Made by a program: the position numbers and the translations under genes
The notes under the pieces: generated by a model
Told to the model about the DNA's origin: nothing
The model's database searches: none
What the model saw: only the letters and a program-made list of their open reading frames with translations
Assembly (NCBI RefSeq): GCF_020283565.1
Contig: NC_060065.1
Coordinates: 31,732,409 to 31,796,408 of the forward strand
Reading direction: 5' to 3'
Length of the DNA stretch: 64,000 nt
Origin: Trifolium pratense
Lineage: Eukaryota > Streptophyta > Magnoliopsida > Fabales > Fabaceae
Part shown: positions 11,754-23,700 of the stretch, piece after piece
Layout of the letters: every line of letters starts with the position of its first letter
How positions within the stretch are numbered: the first letter of the stretch is position 1

Positions 11754-12579
11754 TAAGTTAAACTCATTCTCTAGTAGTGGTGGTTGCAAGTGTTGACCTA
11801 GAATTGACGAGTAATTGAGTGTATTGTGAGAACTCTAGAGGTGAAAATGTATGTTAAAGAACGCAACCAATGAAATTTGTAAAATCCTAGAATCTATCAA
11901 AATTCACTTAATTTCTAATTTTGCTTGCGTGTCATTGCATATGCGAGCTACAACATCGCACACACGACATGCTATTTAACACATCGTTTCACTATAATCC
12001 TCACTAGTACTTGCGAGCTGCTCACATGCACGTAGCACATGATCAAAAATATTTCCTTAGACTTGCGAGTCATTGCCGCCGCATATGTGACATGGCTCAC
12101 ACTCATTTTTTCCTCTGTTGACTTGGCCCGCGCTAGCGAGCTATCACGCACATTGCTAATTGTTGATGGGACTATTTAGGTAACTCTAGTAGTGCGAGCT
12201 TTGGAGGTCTATTTCAAATGGGAAATGAACAATGGCTCAATAATTTTTTGAGCAATACATATAACAATCATGCAGAAATTTGTGTGATTCTGTATAGTAT
12301 AAATCTGACGAAAAATTTGAAATATTCTTGTCATTTGCTACTACTCAAATTCTTTAATTATCTTTCAAGGTATTTTCATTTCGTCCAATCCATTTCATAT
12401 CATTGTTAGTTAGATTCAATGCATTAAAAAGTTGTTGAAGCTTGATTAAAAGCTATTTAAATCATTTAGGTACAGTTGGATTATAAAGAATTGTTTTTGT
12501 TGAAGCTTCATTATTATAACGATTTCATAGTCATTTTTTTGTTAGATGTCTCACCAACGCTGACACTCTTCTTAAAATA

Positions 12580-12727
12580 CTCCTTTTGGTACTATATATA
12601 AGAAAATATTGACTTTTTAGATACATTATAAAATTGATGTATCTAGACTATAATATTGTCTAGATGCGTTGATTTTACAATGAATCTAAAAAGCAAACAT
12701 TTTTTTTATATATGAGACTGGAAGGAG
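12580..12727. mobile_element. Stowaway-like (Tc1/mariner) MITE, 148 bp
   Basis: Left CTCCTTTTGGTACTATATAT pairs with right ATATATGAGACTGGAAGGAG, and TA flanks both ends (12578-12579 and 12728-12729). Internally, GACTTTTTAGATACATT pairs with AATGAATCTAAAAAGC, so most of the element can fold. There is no coding capacity. Confidence 0.8.
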
Positions 12728-12950
12728 TACTATACTTTGGATGTAATATGCTTTTGTTTTGGATAAATTAGATATCTCTATGTACAACTGATTAATTCGT
12801 CAAGTATTAGAGAATCCAAATAGACGGGAAACTCTTCTTAAGAGTTTTAACGCCGGTGCCGGTGTATCGCTGATGATACTGTTCTTATGACAGCATAATA
12901 ATAATATTAATAATAAAATAATAAAAACGTTGTTGAGGGGTTAGTGTAAC

Positions 12951-12996
12951 TGACGCCATTGTGAACGCAAGCAAACCCCAGCTGGGGACGGTGACG
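12951..12996 (+). promoter_or_regulatory. Pair of TGACG motifs upstream of the NPR3/4-like gene
   Basis: TGACGCCAT occurs at 12951 and again at 12992, 41 bp apart and about 0.95 kb before the start codon. TGACG is the core of as-1-type sites bound by TGA bZIP factors, the known partners of NPR proteins. Whether the sites are used is inference; the core is short and may occur by chance. Confidence 0.35.
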
Positions 12997-13033
12997 CCAT
13001 CTCATCTGTCATTCAACCCACTTCATCATCTCC

Positions 13034-13036
<3 letters not shown>

Positions 13037-13068
<32 letters not shown>
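13037..13068. repeat. (TC)n microsatellite in probable 5' UTR/promoter
   Basis: There are sixteen TC units in a pyrimidine-rich stretch ahead of the NPR3/4-like gene. CT tracts of this kind are common near plant transcription start regions. A transcribed leader probably begins nearby, with a possible leader intron before 13923, but this cannot be fixed from sequence alone. Confidence 0.6.
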
Positions 13069-13071
<3 letters not shown>

Positions 13072-13922
13072 ACAACTAACGAAACTTCGACGATGGTGTC
13101 TGTCTCTCTGTAACATCAATCTGATGTCATCATTTGTCTCTTATTCCTCTTTTCTCTACCTCCCATTTTTTTCCTCAGAAATTTCCTCTTTTTTTAACCT
13201 TTGACTTCTAAGATCTCTTTCTTACCACTTTTCTGTCTTTACCCATTATTCTTTTTCTCTCTGGGTTTCTGTGTTTGTCTCAAAGTTCCAACCTTTTTGT
13301 GATTTAGATGGATCTGATCACAAAAATTCAGAATTTTATTTTCTGGGGTAGTGTTTTTTCTTCAAATTTATTCAATTGAAATTGAAAAGTTTGTTTTTTT
13401 ATTATTGGGTTTGGTTTTATTATGCTGCTTTGGTGGCTCTGGAAATTTAAATAAGGAGCTTCTTCATAATTTTTTTTTTTTTTTTATATATAGAATTTGC
13501 AGATATACCAAATACTAGTAATTAAGCTTAGTTTATGAACTTGAGAATAAATTAAGGACTATTTAGTTTTTGTTTTTGTTAGGTCTTTTGATGTTTTAAG
13601 GAACTTTGTTTTGGATAGTTGATTAGTTTCAACTTACTTTTGAGTTGTGTACTCTTGGAATTTTGTGAGGTTTTGTATCATGTGATCATGTCATGTGTTT
13701 TTGTGACTTGAGGTTTTGTAACCAACACTTGTTAAGATTTGTGTTATATAAGTTATCTATTTATAGATACTTTTTTGTTTTTTAGTTCTTTGCTAGAAAT
13801 TTTAGGGTCTTAGGATTTCTATATAAGAGGGAACTTTGAAGTGTATAAAGTTTGAGTTTTGTGATATAAGAAGATTATGGTATAGAGTATAGGCTCTCAC
13901 ATATAGGTTTTCAATTTCATAA

Positions 13923-16900
13923 ATGGCCAATTCAGCTGAACCCTCATCATCTTTGAGTTTTACATCATCTTCCCATTTAACAAATGGATCCATTAGTCAC
14001 AACTTATGTTCTAATGGCACCGATCATGCTCGAAACCTCGAGGTTATTAGTTTGAGTAAGCTTAGTTCTAATTTGGAGCAGCTTTTGATTGATTCTGATT
14101 ATGATTATAGTGATGCCGAAATAGTTGTGGAGGGGATTTCGGTTAGAATTCATCGGTGTATTCTAGGTTCTAGGAGTAAGTTTTTTCATGAATTGTTCAA
14201 GAGAGGTAAAGATAAAGGATCATCAAAGAATGAAGGGAAATTGAAGTATTGTTTGAGTGATTTGTTGCCTTATGGAAAAGTTGGATATGAAGCTTTTAAT
14301 ATACTCATGAATTATGTATATAGTGGTAAACTCAAGCCGTCTCCGATGGAGGTGTCTACATGTGTCGATAAAGTGTGTGCTCATGATGCTTGTGGACCTG
14401 CAATTAACTTTTCTGTGGAGTTGATGTATGCCTCTTCCATTTTCCAAATACGGGAGTTGGTATCACTTTTTCAGGTAAACATTCTATCTATGACGATGAT
14501 CGCCAATGATCGCCGTTACAAAGCGTGCACCATACAATTCAATATCTTTAATTAGTAAGACGTGACGTATGGAACATGTATCAGATCCGGTATCCCGGAT
14601 GATAGTTGTGTCTTTAGTTAATAAGAAGTTTATGTATTTGAGGAGTATTGGTGAAAGTAATTTAAATTATTGTCGGATAGTTTTTTGCGTGTGTATGGGA
14701 AGTATCAGTTGCGTATCCGCATGCGGTTACGTGCTCGATACGATACTCTTCTATTTTTGAAGTATCTAGGCTTCATAGCCACTACTTGTCATACACTTAC
14801 GAAATGTTACTTCAAATTTTAGAATAAGTAAATGTCTATTACGCTATTGGCAAGATGCTTGTATGATGATTTAGAACATAAGAGGTTTCATATACCTAGC
14901 ATGTACCAATGCTCCGATATAAATGTTTTCCTTTTCCAAATCAAAGTCTTAGTTAATATTAGTTCTCTAATATAAATGATTTCCTTTTCGAAAACAAAAT
15001 CTTTACTAGGTAGGTATTGTTGTTTAAATATAACTTTTTCTTTTGTTGATTTTGAAAGAGTGTGAAATTGAACTCTATGATTAAAATGTCATGTATCTTT
15101 CCTTTTCGTTGTGCATGTTTCGGAAATTGTAAATAAATTTTACATCTAATTTATTAGCTAGATTGTGTATGATCATTGAATATCAAGGTTAAGGATTGAG
15201 GAACTAATATACTTCATATTTTGCAGCGACGTCTTCTTAACTTTGTAGGGAAGGCTCTTGTGGAAGATGTCATTTCAATCCTTATGGTTAGTTTCCATTG
15301 TCAATTGAATCAACTCGTTGCTCAATGTGTTGAAAGGGTAGCACGATCGGACCTTGACCATATCTCAATCGAGAAAGAGCTTCCCCTTGAGCTCTCAGAA
15401 AAAGTTAAACTGCTCCGCCGTGATCTTCAAAAGGACGGGGAAAACGATACTCCTATGGTGGACGCTTTGTCTCTAAAACGAATCACTAGAATACATAAGG
15501 CATTGGATTCAGACGATGTCGAGCTTGTTAAACTTCTTTTAAACGAGTCCGACATTACTTTAGACGAAGCTGGTGCCCTCCATTACGCGGTAGCCTACTG
15601 TGACCCTAAGGTTGTTTCTGAAGTACTTGGATTGGGTCTTGCTAATGTCAATCTTCGAAATTCTCGAGGGTACACAGTGCTTCATGTTGCTGCCATGCGT
15701 AAGGAGCCTTCAATTATAGTATCGCTTCTTACAAAAGGGGCTTGTGCATCGGATTTGACTTTCGACGGTCAGAGTGCTGTTAGTATTTGTAGGAGGTTGA
15801 CGAGGCCTAAGGATTATCACACAAAAACAGAACAAGGGAAAGAAACAAATAAAGACCGAATATGCATTGATGTTCTTGAAAGAGAAATGCGAAGGAATCC
15901 TTTGGCTGGAGATCCCTCTGTGTCTTCCCAAACAGTGGCTGATGATCTCCACATGAAGCTTCTGTACCTTGAGAACAGAGGTATGATATAACTTTAATCT
16001 CTTGCTAGTGTTTTATACATTGTTGTGCTGGATCCTGAGTCATTTTGTTTTCATACTTCTCTTCGTTCTATGTATATTTCTTTTGACTTGTTGATCATTA
16101 GGATCCTTGCTTCTCCCTTAGGAGTATATTTTTGTGCAAAATGCCGCTTGGAGGAACCGCATTTTGAAATTTTACGCATTGTTTGGTTCAATAGAAACTA
16201 GAAGGAAAGATGGTAATATAGTGGAAAGTTTGTTGGAATTTGTGTATCCATCGTTTGGTTGTTCTTAAAAAGAGAGAGGAAAGATTGAAATCAGCGGGTC
16301 ACACCTTTAAAAAACCTTTCCTCTCAATTTTGGAAATTTCAAACTTTATGAAATTTCGAACTCGTAGAATTTAGACAGTTCAATGAAATGTATGACTGGA
16401 ATTTGGACGCGGTAGGATTCACAAGCTACCTATGTTCTCCATGTCAAGGGTGTAGAGTTCTAAAGTTTCATTAGTCTATGAATTTTTTTATTCTTTGGAA
16501 AATAAATTAAGGCAAGAACGATGGGCCAATTTCTGCTAATGATTATAGGCGAATGATTTGGATCGCTATTGTGTGAAGAGGTCGCAGGTTTGAGTTGTGT
16601 TATTAGTCTCTCGCAAATGCAAGTTAAGACTATCTACAATAGATCGAACCCTTTCTTGCATCTGATACCAATTAATTGTGGCTTACATTCTTAGCTGAGA
16701 CCGAGTTCAAAAACCCGCCTCAAGAAGTAAAAGTTTTACATGAGTAACAGAGTAAGCCTTAGGCCTTATGGGAGTCGCCTTGTGATCCGGATTCATTGAT
16801 TAAGGAGTTTGAGTGAACACGTTTGAGCGAACACTCGGTGAAAACAAATAGGAAAGCACATGGCATCTTGTTTCTATAAAACCTTTATCTTTTTTTTTCT

Positions 16901-18309
16901 TCCTGATTCTTATGTCTGGTTTTTTATTGAATGTTATGTTCAACTTATTTATTACGTTGTATTCTCAAACCATCAAATAATAAGCATTGCTGGCAACTGC
17001 AGTGGCATTTGCAAGACTGTTCTTCCCTTTGGAAGCCAAACTAGCCATGGACATTGCTCGTGCGGAGACAACATCTGAGTTTGCCGGTCTTTCGGCATCG
17101 AAAGGTTCAAATGGAAACTTAAGGGAGGTTGATCTCAATGAGACTCCAATAATGCAAAACAAGAGACTTATTTCTAGGATGGAAGCCCTGATGAAAACAG
17201 GTAATTGCAGTCTTCATTAATAAAAATATTTTTTATATTTAATAACTTTTATAGTCACGGTGACTTCCTATGGAATCGTGGATCTCTTTCTAAGTTTCCA
17301 TCAATGGCCTAATTGAAATTTTTTAAAATTTTTATATTTGAAATTTTAATTCAGTCCGTCTTTAGTTATGGCTAATAGCTCTATTTGAATTGACTTATTT
17401 GAGTTGAGTTTATTTACTAACATAAACTCGTGTGACACTGTTTGAGAGAGCTTATGGAAACAACTTATGACATATTCATAAGTTGTTTTCAGCTTTTATT
17501 TCCATAAGCTCTCTAGTATAGCTTTATAGAAGACTTAATTACATATTTGGTTCCTTACGCTTTATTTTAGGTAGTTGGTCTCTTACGTTACTGATGTCAA
17601 TATAAGTTCATTCTTTTCAACAAATTTTGAGTTAATTTCGTCAAAAACTTCCACGTGGCACCCTCATAAGTTGTCCACGTATGCAACCCTGTTAGCCATG
17701 TGAACGATTTAAACAGAAATTTGACCAGAAGGACTAACTTATTGTAACGTTAGTAACGTAAGGGACCAACTTGAAACTCTTAAAACGTAAGGGAACCAAT
17801 TCAAACTTACATAAACAAAAGGGACCAAACATGCAATTAAGCCTTTATAGAAACAACTTATAGCTTATACATAAACATCTAATATCGTAAGAGCTTATGC
17901 TATAAGCATGCAGTTAAGCTGTTTATCCAATGATACTCGATGCCAACTTTGTTTATGGCCAGTTTGGATCAAGTTTAGTTATCCATATTTATAAGTACAA
18001 TTCTAACTCCTACTATCTTCCATGTTCTTATGTTATGTGGTGGCAGTCGAGATGGGACGGCGCTACTTTCCTCATTGCTCCGAAGTGCTCGATAAGTTCA
18101 TGGAGGATGACCTACCTGACTTGTTTTACCTCGAGAAAGGCACCCAAGAAGAGCAGAGACTCAAAAGGACACGATTCGTCGAGCTTAAAGACGACGTCAA
18201 CAAGGCTTTCAACAAGGACAAGGCCGAGTTCACTCGCTCCGGACTTTCATCTTCATCATCCTCATCATCCCTTAGAGATTCTGTATATTTCAAGGCTAGA
18301 AGAATGTGA
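13923..18309 (+). CDS. NPR3/NPR4-like: NPR3/NPR4-type BTB-ankyrin salicylic acid co-receptor, 588 aa
   Basis: Exons 13923-14474, 15227-15980, 17003-17200 and 18047-18309 join in frame (1767 nt) with GT-AG introns. The N-terminus has a BTB/POZ domain (about residues 60-180) containing a C2HC zinc motif at C147, C152, H154 and C157. Ankyrin-type repeats cover about 265-375, including ALHYAVAYCD and GYTVLHVAAM. The conserved LYLENRV follows at the exon 2/3 junction. A C-terminal NPR1-like region contains VDLNETP at 478-484, a DLNxxP repression motif typical of the NPR3/NPR4 clade, then RRYFPHCSEVLDKF. Length is close to Arabidopsis NPR3/4. Family members bind salicylic acid and TGA factors, repress defence genes, and act as CUL3 adaptors in the nucleus. 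No frameshift or missing block is seen. The choice of NPR3/4 over NPR1 rests on the N-terminus and DLNETP. Confidence 0.93.
16530..16680. mobile_element. Possible SINE remnant in NPR intron 2
   Basis: AGAGGTCGCAGGTTTGAGTT looks like a tRNA B box, and a decayed inverted-like segment AGATCGAACCCTTTCTTGC follows. Boundaries and target duplication are not resolved. The rest of intron 2 (15981-17002) shows nothing clear. Confidence 0.3.
17385..17925. mobile_element. AGCTTAT-rich MITE in NPR intron 3, split by a later insertion
   Basis: The left part (17385-17531) has GAATTGACTTATTTGAGTT, GAGAGCTTATGGAAACAACT and CATAAGCTCTC. The right part (17844-17925) has AACAACTTATAGCTTATACA and AAGCTGTTTATCCAA. 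Together they form one member of the intron MITE family seen at 26843 and 44065. A 312-bp MULE-type element interrupts it. Confidence 0.65.
17532..17843. mobile_element. 312-bp MULE-type element nested in a MITE, perfect 9-bp target duplication
   Basis: Left end GACTTAATTACATATTTGGT is inverted at the right end as ACCAAACATGCAATTAAGCC. The direct repeat TTTATAGAA flanks it (17523-17531 and 17844-17852). The interior has arms such as CTTACGTTACTGATG and TAACGTTAGTAACGTAAGGG that pair. No coding sequence is present. Perfect flanks show it moved into an already resident MITE within intron 3. Confidence 0.85.
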
Positions 18310-19465
18310 AGTGAACATTGTCTTTTTGTTAATGTCTTACATATATGGTGCAAATTTTATAAGGTAATAATGCCTACCAACTCATGTAAAATTGTAAAAT
18401 CTCTTGCAATCTTATGTAAACATATTTTTTAAAATTTATTGTATAAAATTATAAAACTTGTAAAACAATTAAACTATAGATCTAAATTGCTCAGTTTCCG
18501 GTAGCCGAAAAATATTTTTCGGTGGTGTATTTTTCTGTGTAAGCAATGCGGGGAAGAACAGCCATCAACTCATCACCTTAAATTGATGGTGCATTTGTTG
18601 TGTAAAAGAAAAGGTTGTTGCTACTTACACCCAACATTTTGCAAATCACACTCTAGCATTTCCAAACTACCCAACAAATTAATATGATAATTTTTCAAAA
18701 AAAAAAAACTAATTTGATAAATGCATATTTTTGTGTTCTAAAAACTAGCTTTTGAAATGTTAAAGTGTATTTACTTTCTAAAATCATTTTTTCAGTTTTC
18801 ATTTTGTAAAATTGTGGCCAATTTAAATTGCAAACATGAGATGACAAACTCATGTAGTGTACAATTGTGATAGAAAGATGAAAGGAAAAGTTACTAACAA
18901 GATTAAATTAGAGTTACCACTATTTCTTCTTTTTTGGTAAAGGTTTGTTAATATTTTTAGAACAAAAAAAAAGTAAAAAATCAAATAGCTTTGAATTGTA
19001 AAGATAGAAGATCAAATAATTGATTTGACCATCAATTAATTAGCTCTCCTCACATTACTCACCTCACACACTTCCTAGTTTTACATGTTATCTCTCTTTC
19101 AAAGCATCTTCAAATATTTCAAATTTCAAATTCCCTTTCAAAAACCTAAACACCAAATCCTTGACCTCTTATTTGACAGTTTATGCATGGTTTAGCGATC
19201 CATCTTGCTCGTTTCTTCGTAGGACTCATCTGTTATTTACGTGGACAGAATTTCGTCATGAGAAATACCATTAAATATCCTTCAACCGACCCCCTTATTA
19301 TTCTGAAAATAGCGGCCAACTTACCCTTCTTTAAAGAAGAATGTATGGAGATACCGTGTATATATAACGAAGTGTACGTTTATATTTAAGAAAATGCTAA
19401 ATAATGTCTCTATGACACTAGTTAGAGAAGTAAAATGTAGTAAAATCATTTTAAAATTTATATAG
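18310..19465. other. Intergenic DNA after the NPR3/4-like gene, no gene supported
   Basis: The first part is probably the NPR 3' UTR. A 68-codon frame at 19183-19389 has no recognisable relative and no exon context. Poly(A) and poly(T) tracts are scattered. Confidence 0.5.
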
Positions 19466-19469
19466 TCAA

Positions 19470-19900
19470 TATTTTTTTTTTGAACCAAACAAACTTAATT
19501 CATATCATTAACTAATAAATGTTCAATACATAAGAGAATAATCTCAAATATATGAAAACTAGCCCAAACATTGGCCGCCCTAGCAAGAGTATGAGCAACC
19601 AAATTCGTTTGTCTCCTAACAAACTTAACCTCAAAGTTTACATAAGATGATGACATAAGAAGAATAATGTCGTTAACAATTAAACTAAATTCCGAATTGC
19701 CCCGTCTTCTCGAATGGATAGCGTCAACCAACAACTTTGAGTCACTTTCAAATTGAACTCGCTCAATATTATCTAAAAAAACGTATTTAAATTTCAAAAA
19801 ATAATTTTCATGGTAATCATAATGTTCTCTCAAAAAACTCTTAATCTGGTCAAATAATTTACTAGGTCCCATAAATAAAAAAAGTCTTATCAGCAACAGG
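19470..19900 (-). mobile_element. LINE 3' end: RNase H domain with poly(A) tail
   Basis: Minus-strand reading contains VQFESDSKLLVDAIHSRR and FEVKFVRRQTNLVAHTLARA, the second half of the RNase H-like domain of plant LINEs. A T run at 19470-19480 on the plus strand is the poly(A) tail of the minus-strand element. The upstream reverse transcriptase is absent, so it is 5'-truncated. Confidence 0.8.
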
Positions 19901-20235
19901 TACTATCGTACCACAATAATGATAACTCATCATGTACTAAAATTTTAGTGTCATTTCATTTGGTTGTTTATGGAGAAGAAAAACATTTTACCGGCTAGCA
20001 GTTAAAAGTTAGTGTCAATGTAGAATCAGAGCATACCTGTGGCTTTTTATTGTACTGCTCTGCAATGTTTCTGTCTTTCTTTTTTAGTGCTTTTTTTAGA
20101 ACTGTTACCCTCTTTTATTTGTCTTTGTAGTGTAGTCTGTTTTTGGCATGTATGTGTGTGTGTGGGGTTTGTGACCAAGAGTGCTTTACTTTCTTCTTCA
20201 ATCAAGTTTGTGAATAGTGTTCATGTGATATACTA

Positions 20236-20508
20236 CTCCCTCCGTCTCTAATTATAAGCAACCTTTCAAACAAAAAATTTGTCCTTAAATATAAGCTCAT
20301 TTTCAATTCCCTAGACATATTTATTATTAATTTTCAAAACATAACCATATTTTACATTGAAATACGTAAAATTAACTATAAATACATTTTTTCACAAAGG
20401 ACAATATAGTAATTGTAATGCCCAAAAAGTACACATTTATTACACTACCAACTTTTCGTAATAAGCGTGAAAATTGCAAAGGGAGCTTATATTAAGGGAT
20501 GGAGGGAG
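20236..20508. mobile_element. Tc1/mariner-type MITE, TA target duplication
   Basis: Left CTCCCTCCGTCTCTAATTAT and right GAGCTTATATTAAGGGATGG followed by AGGGAG form imperfect inverted ends flanked by TA (20234-20235, 20509-20510). The CTCCCTCCGT end is typical of mariner-derived plant MITEs. Confidence 0.75.
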
Positions 20509-20883
20509 TATATACTAAGGGGAAGATTTATGATGCACAAGTAAAACGAGTTTTTTTTTATTATGCATAAGTTTGTTTTGATTATTGGATTAATAAGTGT
20601 TTTCACTAGATTAAAATAGATATGAGGTGACATATTGATTTAACGGTAAGACTTATTGATTTAATAGTTAAAACAATGTTGCATTTAAAATTATATGCGC
20701 GGAACGAGCAAACCCTAAAAAATGATGAACAGAGTTAGAAAATTTTCATTCAAAATCAAAAGTTGCACTTGAGATAACACTAAAAAGGAGCATGAAATGG
20801 AAGAAAAAGACATTGTTGTATTTGATGCATTTTTGAGTTAAATGAATGAAAATGTACTTAAAGAAAGTTCAATTTGATCATTT

Positions 20884-21115
20884 GATTTTTTTTTTTTTAC
20901 ACAAACAAATTTATGGTATTTCATTCATAACAATAGTAGAAATACAATTAAAAATTACACCGAAAATAATGCGAGAAACATTGGATAAAATTGTTCGTGC
21001 AAGAGCATAATCGCAACGGTTTGCTTGACGCCTAGCAAAAATTACTATAAAGTCATTATAACAACGAAGCAAAGTTCAAAATAAAATTAAGAGAAACTAA
21101 AATTAAAAGTTGGTA
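20884..21115 (-). mobile_element. Short LINE 3' end (RNase H tail)
   Basis: The reverse strand reads NDFIVIFARRQANRCDYALA then RTILSNVSR, the conserved end of the RNase H domain. A T run at about 20886-20898 is its poly(A) tail. It resembles the 22613 element (FTRRQANGSAHALARA) but is more truncated and points the other way. Confidence 0.75.
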
Positions 21116-21365
21116 TATTTTTTAAAAAAAAAAACCAAAGACATATTTAACATCAGGGACGGATGCACGTTGGAAGGTGTGTGGGCGGGTGCTGCACAAA
21201 AAATTTAAATTTTTTTTTTAAGAATATATATTAGATGAGTAATGCTAGGGACACACCCACTAACACACTCTTTAAACACACTCCAATAATATCAAGACAC
21301 CTCACTCACTCTCTTTGTTACTTTACCAGATAACCGGTTGGACAAGTTGAGAGTTTTTTTTTAAA

Positions 21366-22100
21366 GGGTAAATAGGGTTTTACCCCTGTAAAATAGGTCA
21401 GTTTTGCGTTACCCCTGCAAAAATTTTTTTTTGTGATTACCCCCCTGTAAAATGAAGATTCCATCATTTACCCCCCTCAGTCGACAACATGGATGTTGAC
21501 TGGACAAAATTGATGACGTGGGATGCATGTGTGACTTTTTATTCATTTTTTATTAAAGTTTTTGTGCCACGTAGATAAATAACTTAATATAATTATTAAT
21601 TTTTCAAAAAGAAAAAGAAATTAAAAAAAATTGTTAATGAAATTTATTTATAAACATTCTTGTTCTTCTTCTCGGTGTAATCACAAATCAAATCCCACAC
21701 AATCAACAAAATCTTCTTACCCAAATTTCTCTCAAATTTCACATCTTATTAAAAACCCTAAATTATTTATCTTCTATAATCACAACTATTGAAGAAGATG
21801 AACCTTTAACCCCAATTACTATCGTTTTTTTCTTCTTTTTTTTTCAGTTTTTTTTAATTAAAAAAATAATAATTATACATTCATTAATGAATTGACAATA
21901 AAAAAAATAAATATAAAATAAATTAATTCCACTTGTATGTGCCACGTCATCATTTTTGTCCAGTTAGCATCCATGTTATCGACTGAGGGGGGTAAATGAT
22001 GGAATCTTCATTTTACAGGGCGGTAATCACGAAAAAAAATTTTGCAGGGAGGTAACGCAAAACTGGTCTATTTTGCAGGGGGGTAAAACCCTATTTACCC
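21366..22100. mobile_element. 735-bp foldback TIR element (MULE-type), GGGTAAATAG ends
   Basis: The left arm begins GGGTAAATAGGGTTTTACCC and the right arm ends GGGTAAAACCCTATTTACCC. Complementarity extends about 180 bp through ATGGAATCTTCATTTTACAG, GACTGAGGGGGGTAAATGA and CCACGTCATC. The flanks TTTTTTAAA and TTTTTTTAA differ by one base, so the target duplication is near-perfect at best. The interior is AT-rich without transposase. It is related to the element at 38261-39185, with the same plan and ends. Confidence 0.8.
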
Positions 22101-22219
22101 TTTTTTTAATAACTTAACTATCGTCACCCTCCCCAATTTTCCAAAACTCCATTGATGCTATCTATCGATCTGCACTGTATCTATGTAACTATTGCAAGCT
22201 CCTGTAACTATTATTTTTG

Positions 22220-22592
22220 TCACCCCAATTTTGCTAAGAGGTGATGGATCTGAAAATTTGTTTTTACAATTAGAGGTGATGCTCCTCTAATTAAGATGAC
22301 TGCATGAGAGTAGTGAATTTCCTTTGGTAGAAGAACAAGGAAGATGAGAGTAGTACTTATATAGAGAAAAATACTTTTATTGACATTAAAAATGAGAAAA
22401 TCATTAAGTATTTTCAAAACATGAGTTCTTGTATAGAACAAATATGATGCATATTTATACTTTTTAAAATGAAATGTAGTAATTGTCAAAAAAAATAAAA
22501 ATGAAATGTAGTAGTATTTTTTTTAGAAAATGTATATTTAATGTTAGAATGTAGTGCCCCACTATGTAAAATTCCTGGATATGTCACTGTTT
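22220..22592. other. AT-rich intergenic DNA
   Basis: A minus-strand frame at 22220-22489 has no recognisable domain and low-complexity composition. Nothing else is supported between the foldback element and the LINE. Confidence 0.4.
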
Positions 22593-22612
22593 AACATTGT
22601 ATAACGGTTATG

Positions 22613-23244
22613 GGAGCAGAAAACTGAGAGCACGACACAGGTAATTGGCCGCGCCAATGGTACCCTCCAGGCCTGGCAGCAGGCGCGTCAACCAGCTGAC
22701 ATAGCCCACCCACGACAACAACAGGTCCAAGTTACACCATGGCAACCTCCGCCGCTAAATTTCGTCAAGTGCAACCTTGATGCATCCATATTTGCTCATG
22801 AGCAACGTATAGGCATGGGAGCTTGTCTTCGCGACGACAAAGGGAGTTTTATCTTGGCCATGACAGCACATGAAGATGTGGTAATGACAGTACAGGAAGC
22901 AGAAGCGTGGAGCTTATATCAAGGTATACAATGGGTTGCTAGCTTGGGTTATAATAAAGTTGTCTTTGAACTAGATTGTAAGATTGTTGTGGATGATGTG
23001 AACAAGATGAGTATCAACCAATCAGAGTATGGTTCAATCATTCAAAATTGTCGAACCTTACTTCATCACTATAATGACTTCATAGTCGTTTTTACTAGGC
23101 GTCAAGCAAACGGTAGCGCTCATGCACTCGCACGAGCAGCTTTATCCCATGCTTATCGCAGTACTTTTAATGTAATCCCTCATTGTATTGCTACTATTAT
23201 TATGAATGAAATGACATAAGTTTTTTTTGCGTCAAAAAAAAAAA
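22613..23244 (+). mobile_element. 5'-truncated LINE insertion with perfect 20-bp target duplication
   Basis: The element is flanked by AACATTGTATAACGGTTATG (22593-22612 and 23245-23264), an exact 20-bp target duplication. It starts mid-ORF2 (WEQKTESTTQVIGRANGTLQ), continues through PPPLNFVKCNLDASIFAHEQ and a full RNase H-like domain, GMGACLRDDKGSFILAMTAH to RRQANGSAHALARAA, and stops at 23217-23219. An A run follows at 23234-23245. The frame is uninterrupted over about 200 codons. Truncation by incomplete reverse transcription explains the missing 5' part. The open frame and perfect flanks suggest a fairly young insertion. Confidence 0.92.
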
Positions 23245-23408
23245 AACATTGTATAACGGTTATGTCTAATGATTAATTTTATAAAATATGCATCTAGTAA
23301 AATGTTATTGAACAATTTAACGTTGCTCAAATTTAGACCAATATAATTTGATATCATCTCATTATATTAAATATATTAATATAATCCTGTCAAAAAAATA
23401 TTAATATA

Positions 23409-23700
23409 ATGAGGAGGGATCCGTTGATTCCAGGAGTAAGTCTTTATTGACTTACTCCGCTTAATAACTCGATATCGACATTATATTTCTTCAATCCAAC
23501 CATTGAATTCAAAGATCTTATTGAGTAGATCAACTCCACAAATTTTTATAAAATATGAGGAGGGATCCGTTGACTCAAGGAGTAAGTCTCCATTGACTTA
23601 CTCCGTTTAATAACTCGATATCGGCATTATATTTCTTCAATCCAACCGTCGAATTCAAAGATCTTATTGAGTAGACCAACTCCACAAATTTTTATAAAAA
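23409..23700. repeat. Two-copy tandem repeat of 146 bp with internal palindrome
   Basis: GAGGAGGGATCCGTTGA starts at 23411 and 23557. The rest of each unit (AACTCGATATCG(A/G)CATTATA, AGATCTTATTGAGTAGA, CAACTCCACAAATTTTTATA) follows in both. Each unit holds GGAGTAAGTC and GACTTACTCC separated by 6 bp, a 10-bp stem. Confidence 0.85.

Noticed and set aside
11565..11756. 63-codon frame with repeated SILSNSI text
   Set aside because: It is the translated internal repeat of a Harbinger-like MITE.
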